NCBI RefSeq assembly: GCF_030253575.1
Contig: NC_080558.1
Span: 7,450,001 to 7,514,000, forward strand
Length of the DNA: 64,000 bases
Direction of reading: 5' to 3'
DNA from: Rhododendron vialii
Taxonomy: Eukaryota > Streptophyta > Magnoliopsida > Ericales > Ericaceae
Shown here: positions 32,390 to 42,489 of the stretch, piece after piece
How positions within the stretch are numbered: the stretch's first letter is position 1
Layout: each line of letters starts with the position of its first letter
Notes under the pieces: model-generated
Database searches by the model: none
Told to the model about the DNA's origin: nothing
What the model saw: only the letters and a program-made list of their open reading frames with translations
Program-made: the position numbers and the translations under genes

Positions 32390-34021
32390 TGTTTACACCC
32401 ATTCTTGGCCAAAAATCAGGAAATGAATTTAAGGGTTAAAAGGTAGCCTCGAGGGTCGATGCCCTAGCCTTGAAAGACTTTACGACCAGTTGCCCACGAA
32501 TTAGGGCCGGTTCTTAAGAAATGATGGGCCTTGCATATAGCCTAAATCAGTCAAAGGCCTAAGGCTTGAATCAGTCCACCAGGCCTGAGTATTTCGTCTA
32601 GGCCTAACCCAAATTCCTAGAAGTAACAAAGGCCTAAGAAATGGGCCCAAATTGGTAGAAGCCTTGGTTTTCTCACCAGGCTTGGGCTCAGAAGGCTTAC
32701 ATTGGGCAAAGGCCTATGATTTAACAAGAAGTTTAGGCCCAATTGATGAAAGGCCCACTACTTTAAGAGCATCGTTAAAGCCTTTAAGGAGCAATTAGGG
32801 GGCCTTAAGCTGCTCACAAGTAGCTCAAAGGCCTTAAGCTGCTCACAAGTAGCTCAAGGCCTTAAGCAGCTCACAAGTAGCTCAAAGGCCTTACGCTGCT
32901 CACAAGCAGCTCAAAGGCCTTAAGCTGCTTGTGAGCAGCTCAAAGGCCTAGAATATTCCTGATAGGCAGGTCTGGGTAAGCTGCTCACAAGCAGCTCAAG
33001 GTCTGAACTGGTGGGACCCCATTCTTCAGCACGAAGCAAGGCTAGAGACAGGTGGCGCACATGCAGCCCTTGGAGCTGTTGGTGAATGATTCATGCAGAC
33101 CTAAGCAAGCTGCTCACAAGCAGCTCATCCAGGTCTGGTTAATCCTTTGTTTCTGGATCCTTCTTCCGTGAAAGATCAACCTCAGAGGATTTAGAGGGCC
33201 CACAAGTATGCAAGGTCCAATAAAATGATAAGAAAGGCCTGGTGAAGTATTGGTCTGCAGTTGTGGTGGGCCCGGAATGGCCTGGATACTGCAAAAATTG
33301 AAATTTTCTTTGTCCTTTTTCAAAATTATATGCAGAAAAGAAGGATTTTTCAGGCCTTTGCCCTTTTCTTGGAGTAAAATGCACGTTTTGTTCAGAGAGT
33401 AGCCCCTCATTGGAGCATTTCGAAGCTGCTCTTGCTCAAGCCTCTGATAGAAGGCCATGTGGCAACCATGCATTGGAGCATTTTGAAGCAGCTCAAGGCC
33501 TGTAGCTCCTATAAATCACAGTTCTGAAGACCTTGGCCAAGGTCCACGACCATCAAAGCCCATGGCTTATCCAAATTTCATTTCATTTATCTTTTAACTA
33601 TTTTTATCTTTCGGTCCCTGACCAAACAAGCCCACGGCTTATCGTTCAATTAACTTTACTTTCTAGAATAGTTTGTACTCAATCTAGCCAAGCCTAGATT
33701 TTATTTCATTTCCTTGTAATCAGACTTTGTTAAACCGTTAATAAAGTCCATTTATTTCTGTTTTAGGCCTTGCTCTACCTTTCTGTCCATTTTTCACACG
33801 ATTAGGAAATTTTAAGTCCTTAGCCCGCAAAGGCAAACCACGAACCTCCTCACGGTCTCCACCCTTAGGTCGTGCACTTTCATCCAATTAGAAGTCAGAT
33901 TAAGGCTTCCAGGCCTTGATACGAATTTGGGCAGCAATCCTGCCCTGGCACGCCCGCATCAGGCCTAGAACTGCACTACTCGTTGTTCCTAGGCCAATTT
34001 TTACTTTTTTGGAAACAAACA
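32390..34021 (+). repeat. 3' LTR of the non-autonomous element
   Basis: 1,632 bp. It has one more 'ggccttaagctgctcacaag' unit than the left LTR, which accounts for the length difference. The TSD GTTTG follows at 34,022. Confidence 0.9.
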
Positions 34022-34588
34022 GTTTGACGAGCTTATGGGGAAGATCTTGTCAATATATATGGGACCATAACCTTGAAATGAAGCAAAATTGTTTGTCAAA
34101 GATGGAGGCGAAAAGAAGCCAGTTTGAAGAGCTCCATACGTCTACAATTCTTTGGCGTGTTCAATGCCATAGGGCAACCGGCATGCCCAACAACCAAACA
34201 ATAAGTAAAGAAGATATAAAAACTAGACTGGAAATAAGGTGTTTTGTTACAAGAGATGTTTTCTGGAGGTGCTTTCCAAGATATGATCAAACATTTTTTC
34301 ACAAGTCCAAATGAATAGAAAATTCTGCAAACCGAAAATCTACAGTGCTATTTCTCCACAACCAGGGCAGCAAACGAGCCAAGCGGCTCGTGACTTGGCT
34401 CGAGAAAAACTCGTTCAAGCTCGACTCGGATACTAAACAAACAAACTCAAGCCTAGCATATTAGATCATTAGATAAACGAGATCGAGCTGTTGAAAACTC
34501 GGCTCGTTAGATAAACGAGCCTAGCATTTTAGAATTCTCTTCTTAAACACTGTTTTCTATGGCTCTTATCACCCATTGAACTTGGGCG
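34022..34588. other. Spacer with MITE fragment before peptide gene B
   Basis: Around 34,365-34,525 lies a second, partial copy of the 'aacgagcc / ggctcgt' MITE seen at 27,059-27,357. The sequence between the LTR and this fragment has no recognisable gene. Confidence 0.45.
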
Positions 34589-34594
34589 TTGACC
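34589..34594 (+). promoter_or_regulatory. W-box upstream of peptide gene B
   Basis: TTGACC within 'ggcgttgacccaaaag', 124 bp before the ATG. The same block with the same core lies upstream of gene F (56,183-56,188) and, with the core altered to TAGACC, upstream of gene D. W-boxes are WRKY factor sites; use here is inferred. Confidence 0.45.
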
Positions 34595-34666
34595 CAAAAG
34601 TCCAATTCTTCTTTTGGACCAAATACAATAAATTCGTAGAAAATGAATGCCATACATTTTTTGGGC

Positions 34667-34673
34667 TATAAAA
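34667..34673 (+). promoter_or_regulatory. TATA box of peptide gene B
   Basis: TATAAAA 46 bp before the ATG in the conserved 'ggctataaaagggtgaaccct' block. Confidence 0.7.
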
Positions 34674-34712
34674 GGGTGAACCCTACTTGCCATTTCCTTA
34701 TACTCAGAAAAA

Positions 34713-35807
34713 ATGGGTTTTAGTAAGCTTTTTGTTGTTTTGCAAGTGCTTTTGATCTCTATCATTCTCTTGGTTTCTCAGGTGGCTGCTCGGCAACTGG
34801 TCGAGACTTCCAACGCTTTAAATCCTTGTAAGTTTACATAACCCACAAGTTGGCCGATCAGTGATTAAGGTCTAAAACTTAAGATCTTGACCCCTCTTAG
34901 GTTTTACATTTGAAACCTCCAACATTATTTTTTAGTTGGTTTCATCTTCTTTGGAATTATTTTAGTAAATATACATATTATTTTTGAGTTTAAAAATTAC
35001 ACGCAATTTCGTACAACTTTGTGAGACGGAGAGAGTAATATTGATTACGCTATTCACGGTCCATTAGGTTTTCAAAAAGGCAAGAAGAATATTTGAAAAA
35101 AACATTGTTTCCGATGCAATATTTTTACTCCCTCCGTGCCTTATTTAGAGTCCAGTATTCCATTTTAGGTTGTTCCTTAATAAGGGTCCATTTTATGAAG
35201 TTAGTGGGTAAAAGTTGGTGCATTGTTTATTTTGTCCATAAAAGTGATTCCATTTTGAAAAGTTAGTGAATAAAAGTGTAATGATGATGGTAAGTAGGAA
35301 AAGTAGAGGAAAAAGTTGATGTGAAAGGTATAATGATGATGTCTTTTTAATAAGTTGAAGTTACGAAGCAGGATACTTAAAAAAAGACGAAGGGAGTAAC
35401 ATTTTTCAAGGCAAACACATAGAATATTGTTTTTTGTGTGTGTTATTTTCTTATTTTATTGACAGCCCATTGGGTTGCTATTAGCATTTTTTTATTACGA
35501 TGTGCCAAATTTCATGGCAATACCTCGGTGATTAATCAAGCATTTAAATTTACTTATTTTGGATCGGCGAAAGTCAGTTTGTTAAAATAGTTAAATTAAC
35601 ACATGCATGAGAGGAGAAGTTGAATTACTTAACTCCTTTCTCGTAGCAGCACCTCCTGACCTCTGTGAAAAAGCCTTTCAATTACTACGAATATTGTGTG
35701 ACTAAGATTAACATGTAGTTTGTGTTTTCCAATTAACAGACCATAAGATGGACAGAGAGCTGATCACGGGCAATAAACCGGATAATCCATGGCCCCACAA
35801 TCCCTAG
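34713..35807 (+). CDS. Secreted peptide precursor B (PWPHNP variant), 60 aa
   Basis: Exons 34,713-34,827 and 35,740-35,807, phase-1 intron with a GTAAGT donor and AACAG acceptor. The signal peptide is like its paralogues but starts MGFSK rather than MASSK. The mature part reads RQLVETSNALNP across the junction, then an HKMDREL segment and the end KPDNPWPHNP. It is the only copy with Pro instead of Gly after Trp. The stop TAG arises from a one-base shift relative to paralogues that read on into RHG; the DNA after the stop still shows the 'acatggatgat' remnant. A Stowaway MITE lies in the intron. The copy may be active or decaying. Confidence 0.75.
35126..35398. mobile_element. Stowaway MITE in the intron of peptide gene B
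   Basis: Terminal inverted repeats CTCCCTCCGTGCC and its partner ending GAAGGGAG are flanked by TA on both sides (35,126-35,127 and 35,397-35,398). This is the Tc1/mariner-derived Stowaway signature. The element is 269 bp and non-coding. Confidence 0.85.
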
Positions 35808-36371
35808 ACATGGATGATTTGCCTCAACAACTCGAGCTCAATTCGAGAAAAAAGGGATTGACTTGGTGATTAAGATGTCCCAAGACGATGCTCGCACTTG
35901 AATCTCACTAATGCAAGCTAGCTACTATTTTTTTTTTCTTTTCAATTCTCCTCCTATCAGTTGTAAGAACGGCGAATTAAAATAATGTTCTTTGTGAACT
36001 GTTGCGAAACATGCATACTTTAGTGCTCCAAATTAATATTGCACCCTTGCGGTTTGGAACTTGTAGTGATAGTCATGTAACTAAATTTACAAAGAATTAT
36101 GATGTGATACAAATAAAGATATAACTAGATGAGTTTTATTGAAAAGACTTATCCAAAAGGGGATTAAATTCTATCCGCCATAGGTGGAAACCATGGTGTT
36201 TCCGCCACCACTTGTAGGCCCCACCGAACATTTTTTGTTCTAATATAAATCGTTCATCTTGTATAGCCCGCAAATTAGTATATCTGCAAAAAATTAGTTT
36301 GATTGTACGTTGATAGGTATATCAAAAATTGAATTTTGATTTATAAAATGGACGGTAGATTATTTTAAAGT

Positions 36372-36825
36372 CACTACAAGAAAAATGAAAATTGGTGACA
36401 AAGAAGTGGCGACGAAAAAATAAATTCGTCACTATTTTGACAACTTCCGTGACAAAATAATTTCGTCACCAATTATACCTATTTAGCGACGAAAAAAAAA
36501 ATTCATCACGAAAGGTACCCATTTGGTGACAAAAAATATATTTCACCGCCAAATGAGAGCAATTTAGTAACGAAATATTTATTTCGTCAACAAATGCTTA
36601 ACTTTGGTGACGAAAAATAATTTTGTCACCATTTTAACTCTTTTAGCGACGAAAAATATATTTCGTCGTCAAATGGGTACTTTTCGTGATGAAATTTATG
36701 AATTGTGCTTTGTCACTAAATGTATTTCAAACATAACTCTTTACTAAAAACTCCGATTGAGATAATTCAAATTGGGTTTTAACAATAACTCAATTGCCTA
36801 CAACTTTCATGTCACTAAATGTATT
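36372..36825. mobile_element. CACTA transposon end with subterminal repeats
   Basis: CACTACAAGAAAA at 36,372 is the usual terminus of En/Spm (CACTA) elements. It is followed by at least ten alternating 'gtgacgaaa' and 'tttcgtcacc' motifs up to about 36,720, the subterminal transposase-binding pattern. No opposite terminus or transposase was found, and the right limit is approximate. Confidence 0.6.
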
Positions 36826-36972
36826 TTAATTTTTTTTTACAGGGTTTGATAGATCTTATCGAAATCTATCAAACAAAATTCATATTTTATACTTTTTGAT
36901 TTCAGTAAGCCTATTATTTTAAAGCTTGAAAATTATAAATAACTACTTAATTTTTGGGACCCAATCCGGAAC
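36826..36972. mobile_element. Right part of a GGCCCCGTTCCG MITE
   Basis: This stretch matches the right half of the complete MITE at 54,854-55,095, including the end CCGGAACGGGGCC and the following 'gccattggttgtcaagg' flank. The left half has been replaced by the CACTA-like sequence. Confidence 0.65.
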
Positions 36973-38080
36973 GGGGCCGCCATTGGTTGTCAAGGTCAGC
37001 TCATCAAATTGCCCCCCCATGTATATAGTCGTATGGTGGTTGAGGTATTGAGACACTGGACCACTCAATTATTTGGACGATCGAGTTGATTTCAATACAC
37101 AAGGACAAGGAAACCCCATAAGTCTTCTCCAGTTTCAAATTTCAATCACGCGTTTTGCTTTGGTTAGATTTGGTATATCCTATGCATGGGAACGCCTATG
37201 GTTCATTTTCATCCCTCCCCCACCGCACTTAATCTTACTGTTCAAAAGCACTTTGAACGATTTGGAATTTAAAAATTCTTCCAGGTAAACTCTTTCCTCT
37301 TCCCTAATAGAGTTTTTTTAAAATCCAGACCATTGATTGCCGAGACGGACGGTGAGATTAGAGGAGCGGTAAAAGTGAGCCAAATCCACGTCCATTCTAG
37401 AACTGACACTTGTTGCAGGTAATGGCCCTCTGCTTGGACTTCTCTTCAAATTCGTTTCCACTTCCTTATTTTAAATTTGGAGGATTGTTCATCTTGTGAA
37501 CCCAGTAGCCCCAGGGGTTGGCATGACTAGTGAGTCTAGTCTGCCTTAGAGTTTATTATTTGAAACATTTTAGGTGTTATCAACTCGTATGAAATTAGTT
37601 AAAACGGAGCTTTATTCTAGTTTTGAACAGACCATGCAAATTGATAGTGTAATGGGTCGCTCAATGATTAGTCGATCGAGAAGCGCATAATTAGTTTGTC
37701 CAGACATTGAGATATACAAATAAAAAGACAATCCCATAAACCCACTATAGATACTCTTTAAAACTTAAATTGATTCGAAAATCATTCGCCCATGCCCTAA
37801 CATCATTCTCGCAGTCCACTTTTTCTCAAGATGAAGCTTTTTATTTTTAGAGGGTTACGATTATCGAATCAGAGTGAGATTTTCAAACGATTACACACGA
37901 TTGCCGGCAAAATCTACAATTTAGATTTTCAAAATACGATCGGCAAGATAGCTCCACGCTGCATGAATGAACCCTTCGTTCCAAATTAAGGAACTGAGAG
38001 AATCCTTTTAAAATAATGTTATATACTTCATGAGTCATGTCCCTAGTAGTAGAAAATGAATCCCAATCCTTGCCCGTTTT
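36973..38080. repeat. Duplicated upstream block of peptide gene C
   Basis: From 'gccattggttgtcaaggtc' on, this block is nearly collinear with 55,096-56,210 before gene F. It is also collinear, in interrupted form, with 41,195-41,269, 41,980-42,019 and 48,678-50,400 before gene D. TGAGTCA within 'catgagtcatg' occurs at 38,031-38,037 and at equal places before D (50,299) and F (56,154). Confidence 0.8.
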
Positions 38081-38084
38081 TGGC

Positions 38085-38091
38085 TATAAAA
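38085..38091 (+). promoter_or_regulatory. TATA box of peptide gene C
   Basis: TATAAAA 47 bp before the ATG. The W-box block present before genes B and F is missing here because about 30 bp are deleted. Confidence 0.7.
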
Positions 38092-38131
38092 TGGGTGAAC
38101 CCTAACACCCTTTCCTTATACTGAGAGAAAA

Positions 38132-38749
38132 ATGGCTTCAAGTAAGCTTTTTGTACTTTTGCAAGTCCTTTTGATCTCTATCATTCTCTTGGCTTTTCAG
38201 GTGGCTGCTAGAGAACTGGTCGAGACTTCTAGGGCTCTAAATCCTCGTAAGTTTATATAGTTGAGATGCGTTTAAATCGATCTGGACACCTAGTTATTAA
38301 AAAAGTTAAAAGAAAGTTTACATAGTTAAGAAACTGTCCTGGAGGTAAAACTTAGAATTTTGCTCTCTCTTGCATGGTTTGAAACCTCTGCAGTGACATC
38401 GATTCTTGTGGGGTTAATTAGTCCTCCTGGCTGTATTTGAATTGTAAATTTATAGATGTTTTTCCATAAAATATAAAAAGAAATGGATTCTTATATTTCT
38501 TCATCTACTTTCACTTTGGAATTCAGTGGAGATTACCCTACTACTCTCTAGTTAGTATGCTCGGTGGGTGTATTTCTTTAAGTGTTGGTTTCACCACACT
38601 GAAGTACTTATCAATCACTAATATTTGTTTCCTAAAAAATAAAAATCTGTTCTTCTCTGCCAAAATATTACATGACTGACAAGTATATTTGTGTTGTTCA
38701 AACAGATCAGGCGGACAATCCTTGGGGCCACAACCCTCGACATGGATGA
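38132..38749 (+). CDS. Secreted peptide precursor C (PWGHNPRHG type), 52 aa
   Basis: Exons 38,132-38,246 and 38,706-38,749, intron 459 bp in phase 1. The signal peptide (MASSKLFVLL start, cleavage expected near VAA-R) is followed by RELVETSRALNPHQ and the end ADNPWGHNPRHG. The HKM-type segment found in genes B, D and E is deleted, so exon 2 codes little more than the presumed mature peptide. Relative to gene F, exon 1 differs at 7 of 115 bases by my count. Five of the changes alter the protein, mostly after the signal peptide. Confidence 0.8.
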
Positions 38750-38795
38750 TTTAGCAAGTCTCACAAACTAAAAGTTTAATTTGGGCCAAAGAGGT

Positions 38796-38839
38796 TGGCA
38801 TGGTGGACAAGATTTTCCGGATTTTTGTGTTCGAATCTC
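38796..38839 (+). repeat. tRNA-like (SINE-derived?) sequence in the 3' flank of gene C
   Basis: TGGCATGGTGG (box A-like) and GTTCGAATCTC (box B-like) are spaced as in tRNA-derived promoters. The same stretch follows gene D (51,175-51,217) and gene F (56,921-56,963), and is more diverged after A, B and E. It probably was a SINE head captured before the array expanded, now perhaps part of the 3' UTR. Confidence 0.45.
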
Positions 38840-39589
38840 GCTACTGCAAGCTGCTACTCTACTCTACTGTTTTCTCTATCATTTCATTGTAGTAAAAAAA
38901 AAGTAAAAAAATGAAAATAAGTCGTTTGTAAATCTGTTGGGAAGCACTGCTTAGTCCAATCGCATCACTGTCGTTTGAGTGCTCTCTAGTGATAGTGATG
39001 TTAATTTATTTAGAGGTAATTTTTGTTTGAACTGATATTTAGAAGTAATGTTGACTCGTATAAATAACGTATCCAAAAGTGGTTTGGAAAATTTCGCCTC
39101 GATCATGTATTGGCGCGTTCATGATGCATCGTATTGGCAAACTCGCTCGGCAGCTTTATTTCAAGGCCTGCACAGGACACAAGAAACTTAAGTTATAGCC
39201 ATTTGTCTCACATGGAATGGAGATTTAGCTAGCCTGAATATCCAATTATAATGTTCTTTTATATATACATTAATATATAGTCGCGACCAAATGAACCGAA
39301 CACTCTGGGAGCATCTGCTAGGACTGACGACTGCAATTAAAGCCGAAGGAAAACTACGTCCACGCTGACCACAAACAGAAAATTGTTAGCACGCGGTGAT
39401 GAGTTGAACTCTAGAACAAGGAGTACTTCTTGAGACCTCTAATACGACTCTGCAAATGAGTTCAGTTAACCTTAGTCGGCAGCTTTACATTGAAGACAGG
39501 GTTTCAAACGGGTGGTGAGTATGTTTGGATGGTGATGCAGAGCCATAGCGGAGGAGTATCTTAGGCATTTTAAGCTTGAGATGGCAAAA

Positions 39590-40960
39590 CCATAAATATT
39601 TAATTGATGTAGTATAAACAAAAATATTTAATGAGTTGATTAAATGAAAGACTTATCCAAACGAGGTCTGTATAACATTAATTTAGGCCCCATTGTTCCT
39701 GAATTAATGTTTTGGTATATCTAGTCGTCCTTTCTGAATTTTAGTTAGATTTACGTCAATCTTTCGATTAATTATTTGTCTCGCTGAGAGGACTACAAAA
39801 AGTTTAAAAAACAAAAAATAGGACCAAAATAATAATGAGTTCACTAAAAACGAAAAGTTTGAAATAACTATTTTTTGTCTTGAAAATAAAAGGTTTTATG
39901 CAAAAGTACACAAAAAGTTACGATAAGTAAATAGTACTTTCTGTATTTTAGACAAATTAATTTAGGAAGAACTTCAGCCTTAATTTATCCTGTTGTCTCA
40001 CATGAAATGCAAGTATATATGGAAATTTGAAACCTTAATTTACAAATGGGGGATCCTGTTGACCTTTGAAGTTCAGCATGTGTGTTGTCCCCTATTCAGA
40101 TCGTCCAAAAGTGTTTTGAATTGTCTGGATTTTTTCTTCCAAGGAATAGTTAGACTCTTTCCGGAAGAAGATTTTCTATAATCCGGACCATTAATTACTG
40201 ATATAAATGGTTGAGATTGGGGACAACACGCATGCTAACCTTTGAGGTCAGCAGGATCTCCGGGTTGCTTAATTTATCCTGTTGTCTCACGTGAAATGCA
40301 TGTATATATGGAAATTAGGTTGTCAAAATTTTGCGCTGCGAAAAATGCAGGGGGCGCAGTACTATGTAATGTTTTGGTAAACCTTCTGGCCTGAATATTC
40401 AGCATATAACTTTTTTTGTAAAACATTTTCCGACCTAATGGATCAACTAATTCTGAAAATAGTCTCTCTTTTTTTACACAGAAGGGTTAGAGAGTAATTC
40501 CACTTACCACATTTACTAAGCAATTGTTTTATATTTTTTTTGTACAACGAAGAAAATTTATTAATCTTTGGAAATAAATTATAAAGATTTAAAGGATCCA
40601 AAACACGAGGCGTCAAGCAGAGTGAAAAAGAACTTCGACAATCATATGCCGCGAGGAATCAGAAGAAAAGAATTAACCACCTTCGGATGGCAAGAAGCCA
40701 ACCAAAGCCTCTTAAACACAGACACACTTAACCCAAACTCCCGACGTGGGAGACACTTTAGATCACAGGCCCAAGAGTCTTACCCGCATACTGACAGGAT
40801 TATAATGGTCGGGCTAACAGGCCTGGGACCTGGATCTAGCTCCCGCATGGAGGCGAGCCAAGACCATTTGTATTTTTTTTACACGGAAGGGTGATTCTGA
40901 AAATAGTCGACTAGCTATGATTCCAACTAAAACCCAGCAAAGGCCTGTGTAGACTGACCA
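39590..40960. repeat. Duplicated downstream block, copy 1
   Basis: Matches 53,640-54,840 (after gene E) and 62,520-63,980 (after gene F) almost collinearly, including 'gaaagacttatccaaacgag' and the GGATCC-bearing stretch near 40,250. Copies 1 and 3 also share a 'gaaataaattataaag' segment missing from copy 2. I see no gene in it; the apparent short frames in copies 1 and 3 are not conserved by reading phase. Confidence 0.75.
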
Positions 40961-41269
40961 CGTGCATGAATTGATAGCATGCCGTGAGAGACGAATCCTA
41001 AAATCGACCCCATTTGTTCTGGGACTTTGGATTTAAAATTGTAGATAATGAATGTAGAGAGAAATAGAATAATAATTGAAAATAAGAGTAAAGAATGGAA
41101 AGAGATAAAGAAAAAAATAAAAGTCATGATTGAAAAGAAATATGATAATGATTATAATCCAAAATCCAAAAACTTTAAACGAGCGGGTCAAAGCCATTGG
41201 TTGTCAAGGTCAGCTCATCAAATAGCCCCCCCTATGTATATAGTTGTATGGTGGTTGAGGTACTGAGAC

Positions 41270-41979
41270 CCCGTTCAAGAACACCTTCTTAAAAAATAAA
41301 TACTTATTTCATATTTTTAAACTCAAAAATAATGTAAAAGAAATATAATTTTTCTATTTTTTTTTTGCACCATATGAAAGATCTCAATGAAAAATATGAT
41401 ATAAAATCCATATTGATAGAAAAATTGATACAGTAGCCAAAGAGGAGGAGTACTACTTTAAGCATTCCTAGGCCTTTTTCTACTAATAGGTATTTTCATG
41501 AATAACTGACTGGAGAATTTGGTTTTGGGCTCACTTGGGTTCGATCTGAAATGGCCCGACCATAAGGCCATGTGCCGTGTGTTTTTTAGCCTTCTGAGGC
41601 CATTTGGGCCTCCGACAGGGCCTTCGAACTGTTTTTGGGCTATTTTTGTTTTGCTTATAATTTTTCGTAGGAAACTCCGTTTTAGCCTGTTCTTTTTTCA
41701 GAACTCTTGTTTTTCCCTCTAATTTACGCTTTCTAGGGTTAGAGTTGCTTCCTTTATATTCAGTTGTTCTCCTCAGGGCTAAGGAGTTGATTATTGAATA
41801 TTGAAAAGAGTCTAGAGAGAGTTTCTCTAAAACTACTGTGTTTGTGATCGACCTTGCTGCTCCGTTTTCAATTTCTTGTACGCTTTTCTGCATCAAAAAT
41901 TATTTGTGTAATCACATAATTTTTAAATTTAAAATTGCCTTCTTAAAAATAAGTACTTATTTCATTTTCGAGAACGCGG
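41270..41979. mobile_element. hAT-like non-autonomous DNA element, 710 bp
   Basis: It sits exactly inside a sequence that is continuous in the C and F blocks ('gaggtattgagacactggacc'). Flanks are ACTGAGAC on the left and TCTGAGAC on the right, 7 of 8 bases equal, as for an 8-bp hAT target duplication. Ends are CCCGTTC and GAACGCGG with inner inverted copies of 'aaataagtacttattt'. The T-rich core from about 41,500 to 41,900 may itself be a captured fragment. Confidence 0.65.
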
Positions 41980-42019
41980 TCTGAGACACTGGACCATTCA
42001 ATTACTTGGACGATCGAGT

Positions 42020-42416
42020 TGTTGTTTTTGGCTTGTTTTGGACGTCTTGGCCTCCGTGGTCCGGTCCAAAGCCTTGGTGGTCCGGACCAGCGTGGACAGG
42101 ACAGATTAGTATATAAGCATATTTTAGGGTTTTTTGCTTATAGTATTGCATTCACAGCAGCTTTTCTGCGAGAGGCAAAGAGAGGAACTCTGAGAGATCT
42201 CATCTGTAGCCCTTTGGGCATCCGATTACTTCCGTATAGTGAAACCCTTGATCGTCTGACTGCCCGTGGAGTAGGTATTCATTACCGAACCACGTATATC
42301 TCTGTGTTCTCTGTGATTGCTCTTTCTCTCTCTCTCTCTCTCTTTTCTGTGGTTTGTTCAATTACAAAGCAATTAATCACGTCCGTTTCTGAGTTTGTTA
42401 ACGCTTCCGCACTACA
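42020..42416 (+). repeat. 5' LTR of copia element
   Basis: 397 bp, starts TGTTG and ends CTACA. A TATATAA signal is at 42,110-42,116 and a CT microsatellite near 42,325. Open frames through the LTR are not genes. Confidence 0.9.
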
Positions 42417-42419
42417 AAC

Positions 42420-42431
42420 TGGTATCAAAGC
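42420..42431 (+). other. Primer binding site of copia element
   Basis: TGGTATCAAAGC, three bases after the LTR, matches the initiator-Met tRNA site TGGTATCAGAGC typical of copia elements, with one mismatch. Confidence 0.8.
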
Positions 42432-42489
42432 CCTAGGTTTTCGATCTAGGGTTTGTTTCTGGTGATTTTTGCTTTGTTATTGAAGAGCG

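Larger units (their letters stand above)
28546..34021 (+). mobile_element. Non-autonomous LTR retrotransposon (LARD-like), complete
   Basis: Two long direct repeats (28,546-30,147 and 32,390-34,021) start TGTTTACACCC and end AAACAAACA. They are flanked by the 5-bp duplication GTTTG at 28,541-28,545 and 34,022-34,026. A primer binding site follows the left LTR and a G7 polypurine-like tract precedes the right one. The 2.24-kb interior has no protease, RT or integrase, so it must rely on proteins from another element. The LTRs are nearly identical apart from about 30 bp, so the insertion is recent. Confidence 0.9.

Noticed and set aside
33916..34314. 132-codon frame crossing the right end of the non-autonomous LTR element
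   Set aside because: It crosses the LTR border and target duplication, so it cannot be an ancestral gene; no domain seen.
40568..40894. 108-codon frame, also at 63,583-63,909
   Set aside because: It is shared because the block is duplicated; changes between copies show no sign of protein conservation and no domain was recognised, so I left it unannotated.
42019..42465. Open frame across the copia 5' LTR, repeated at 48,295-48,717
   Set aside because: It lies inside LTRs and leader, with no known domain, and appears twice only because the LTR is duplicated.
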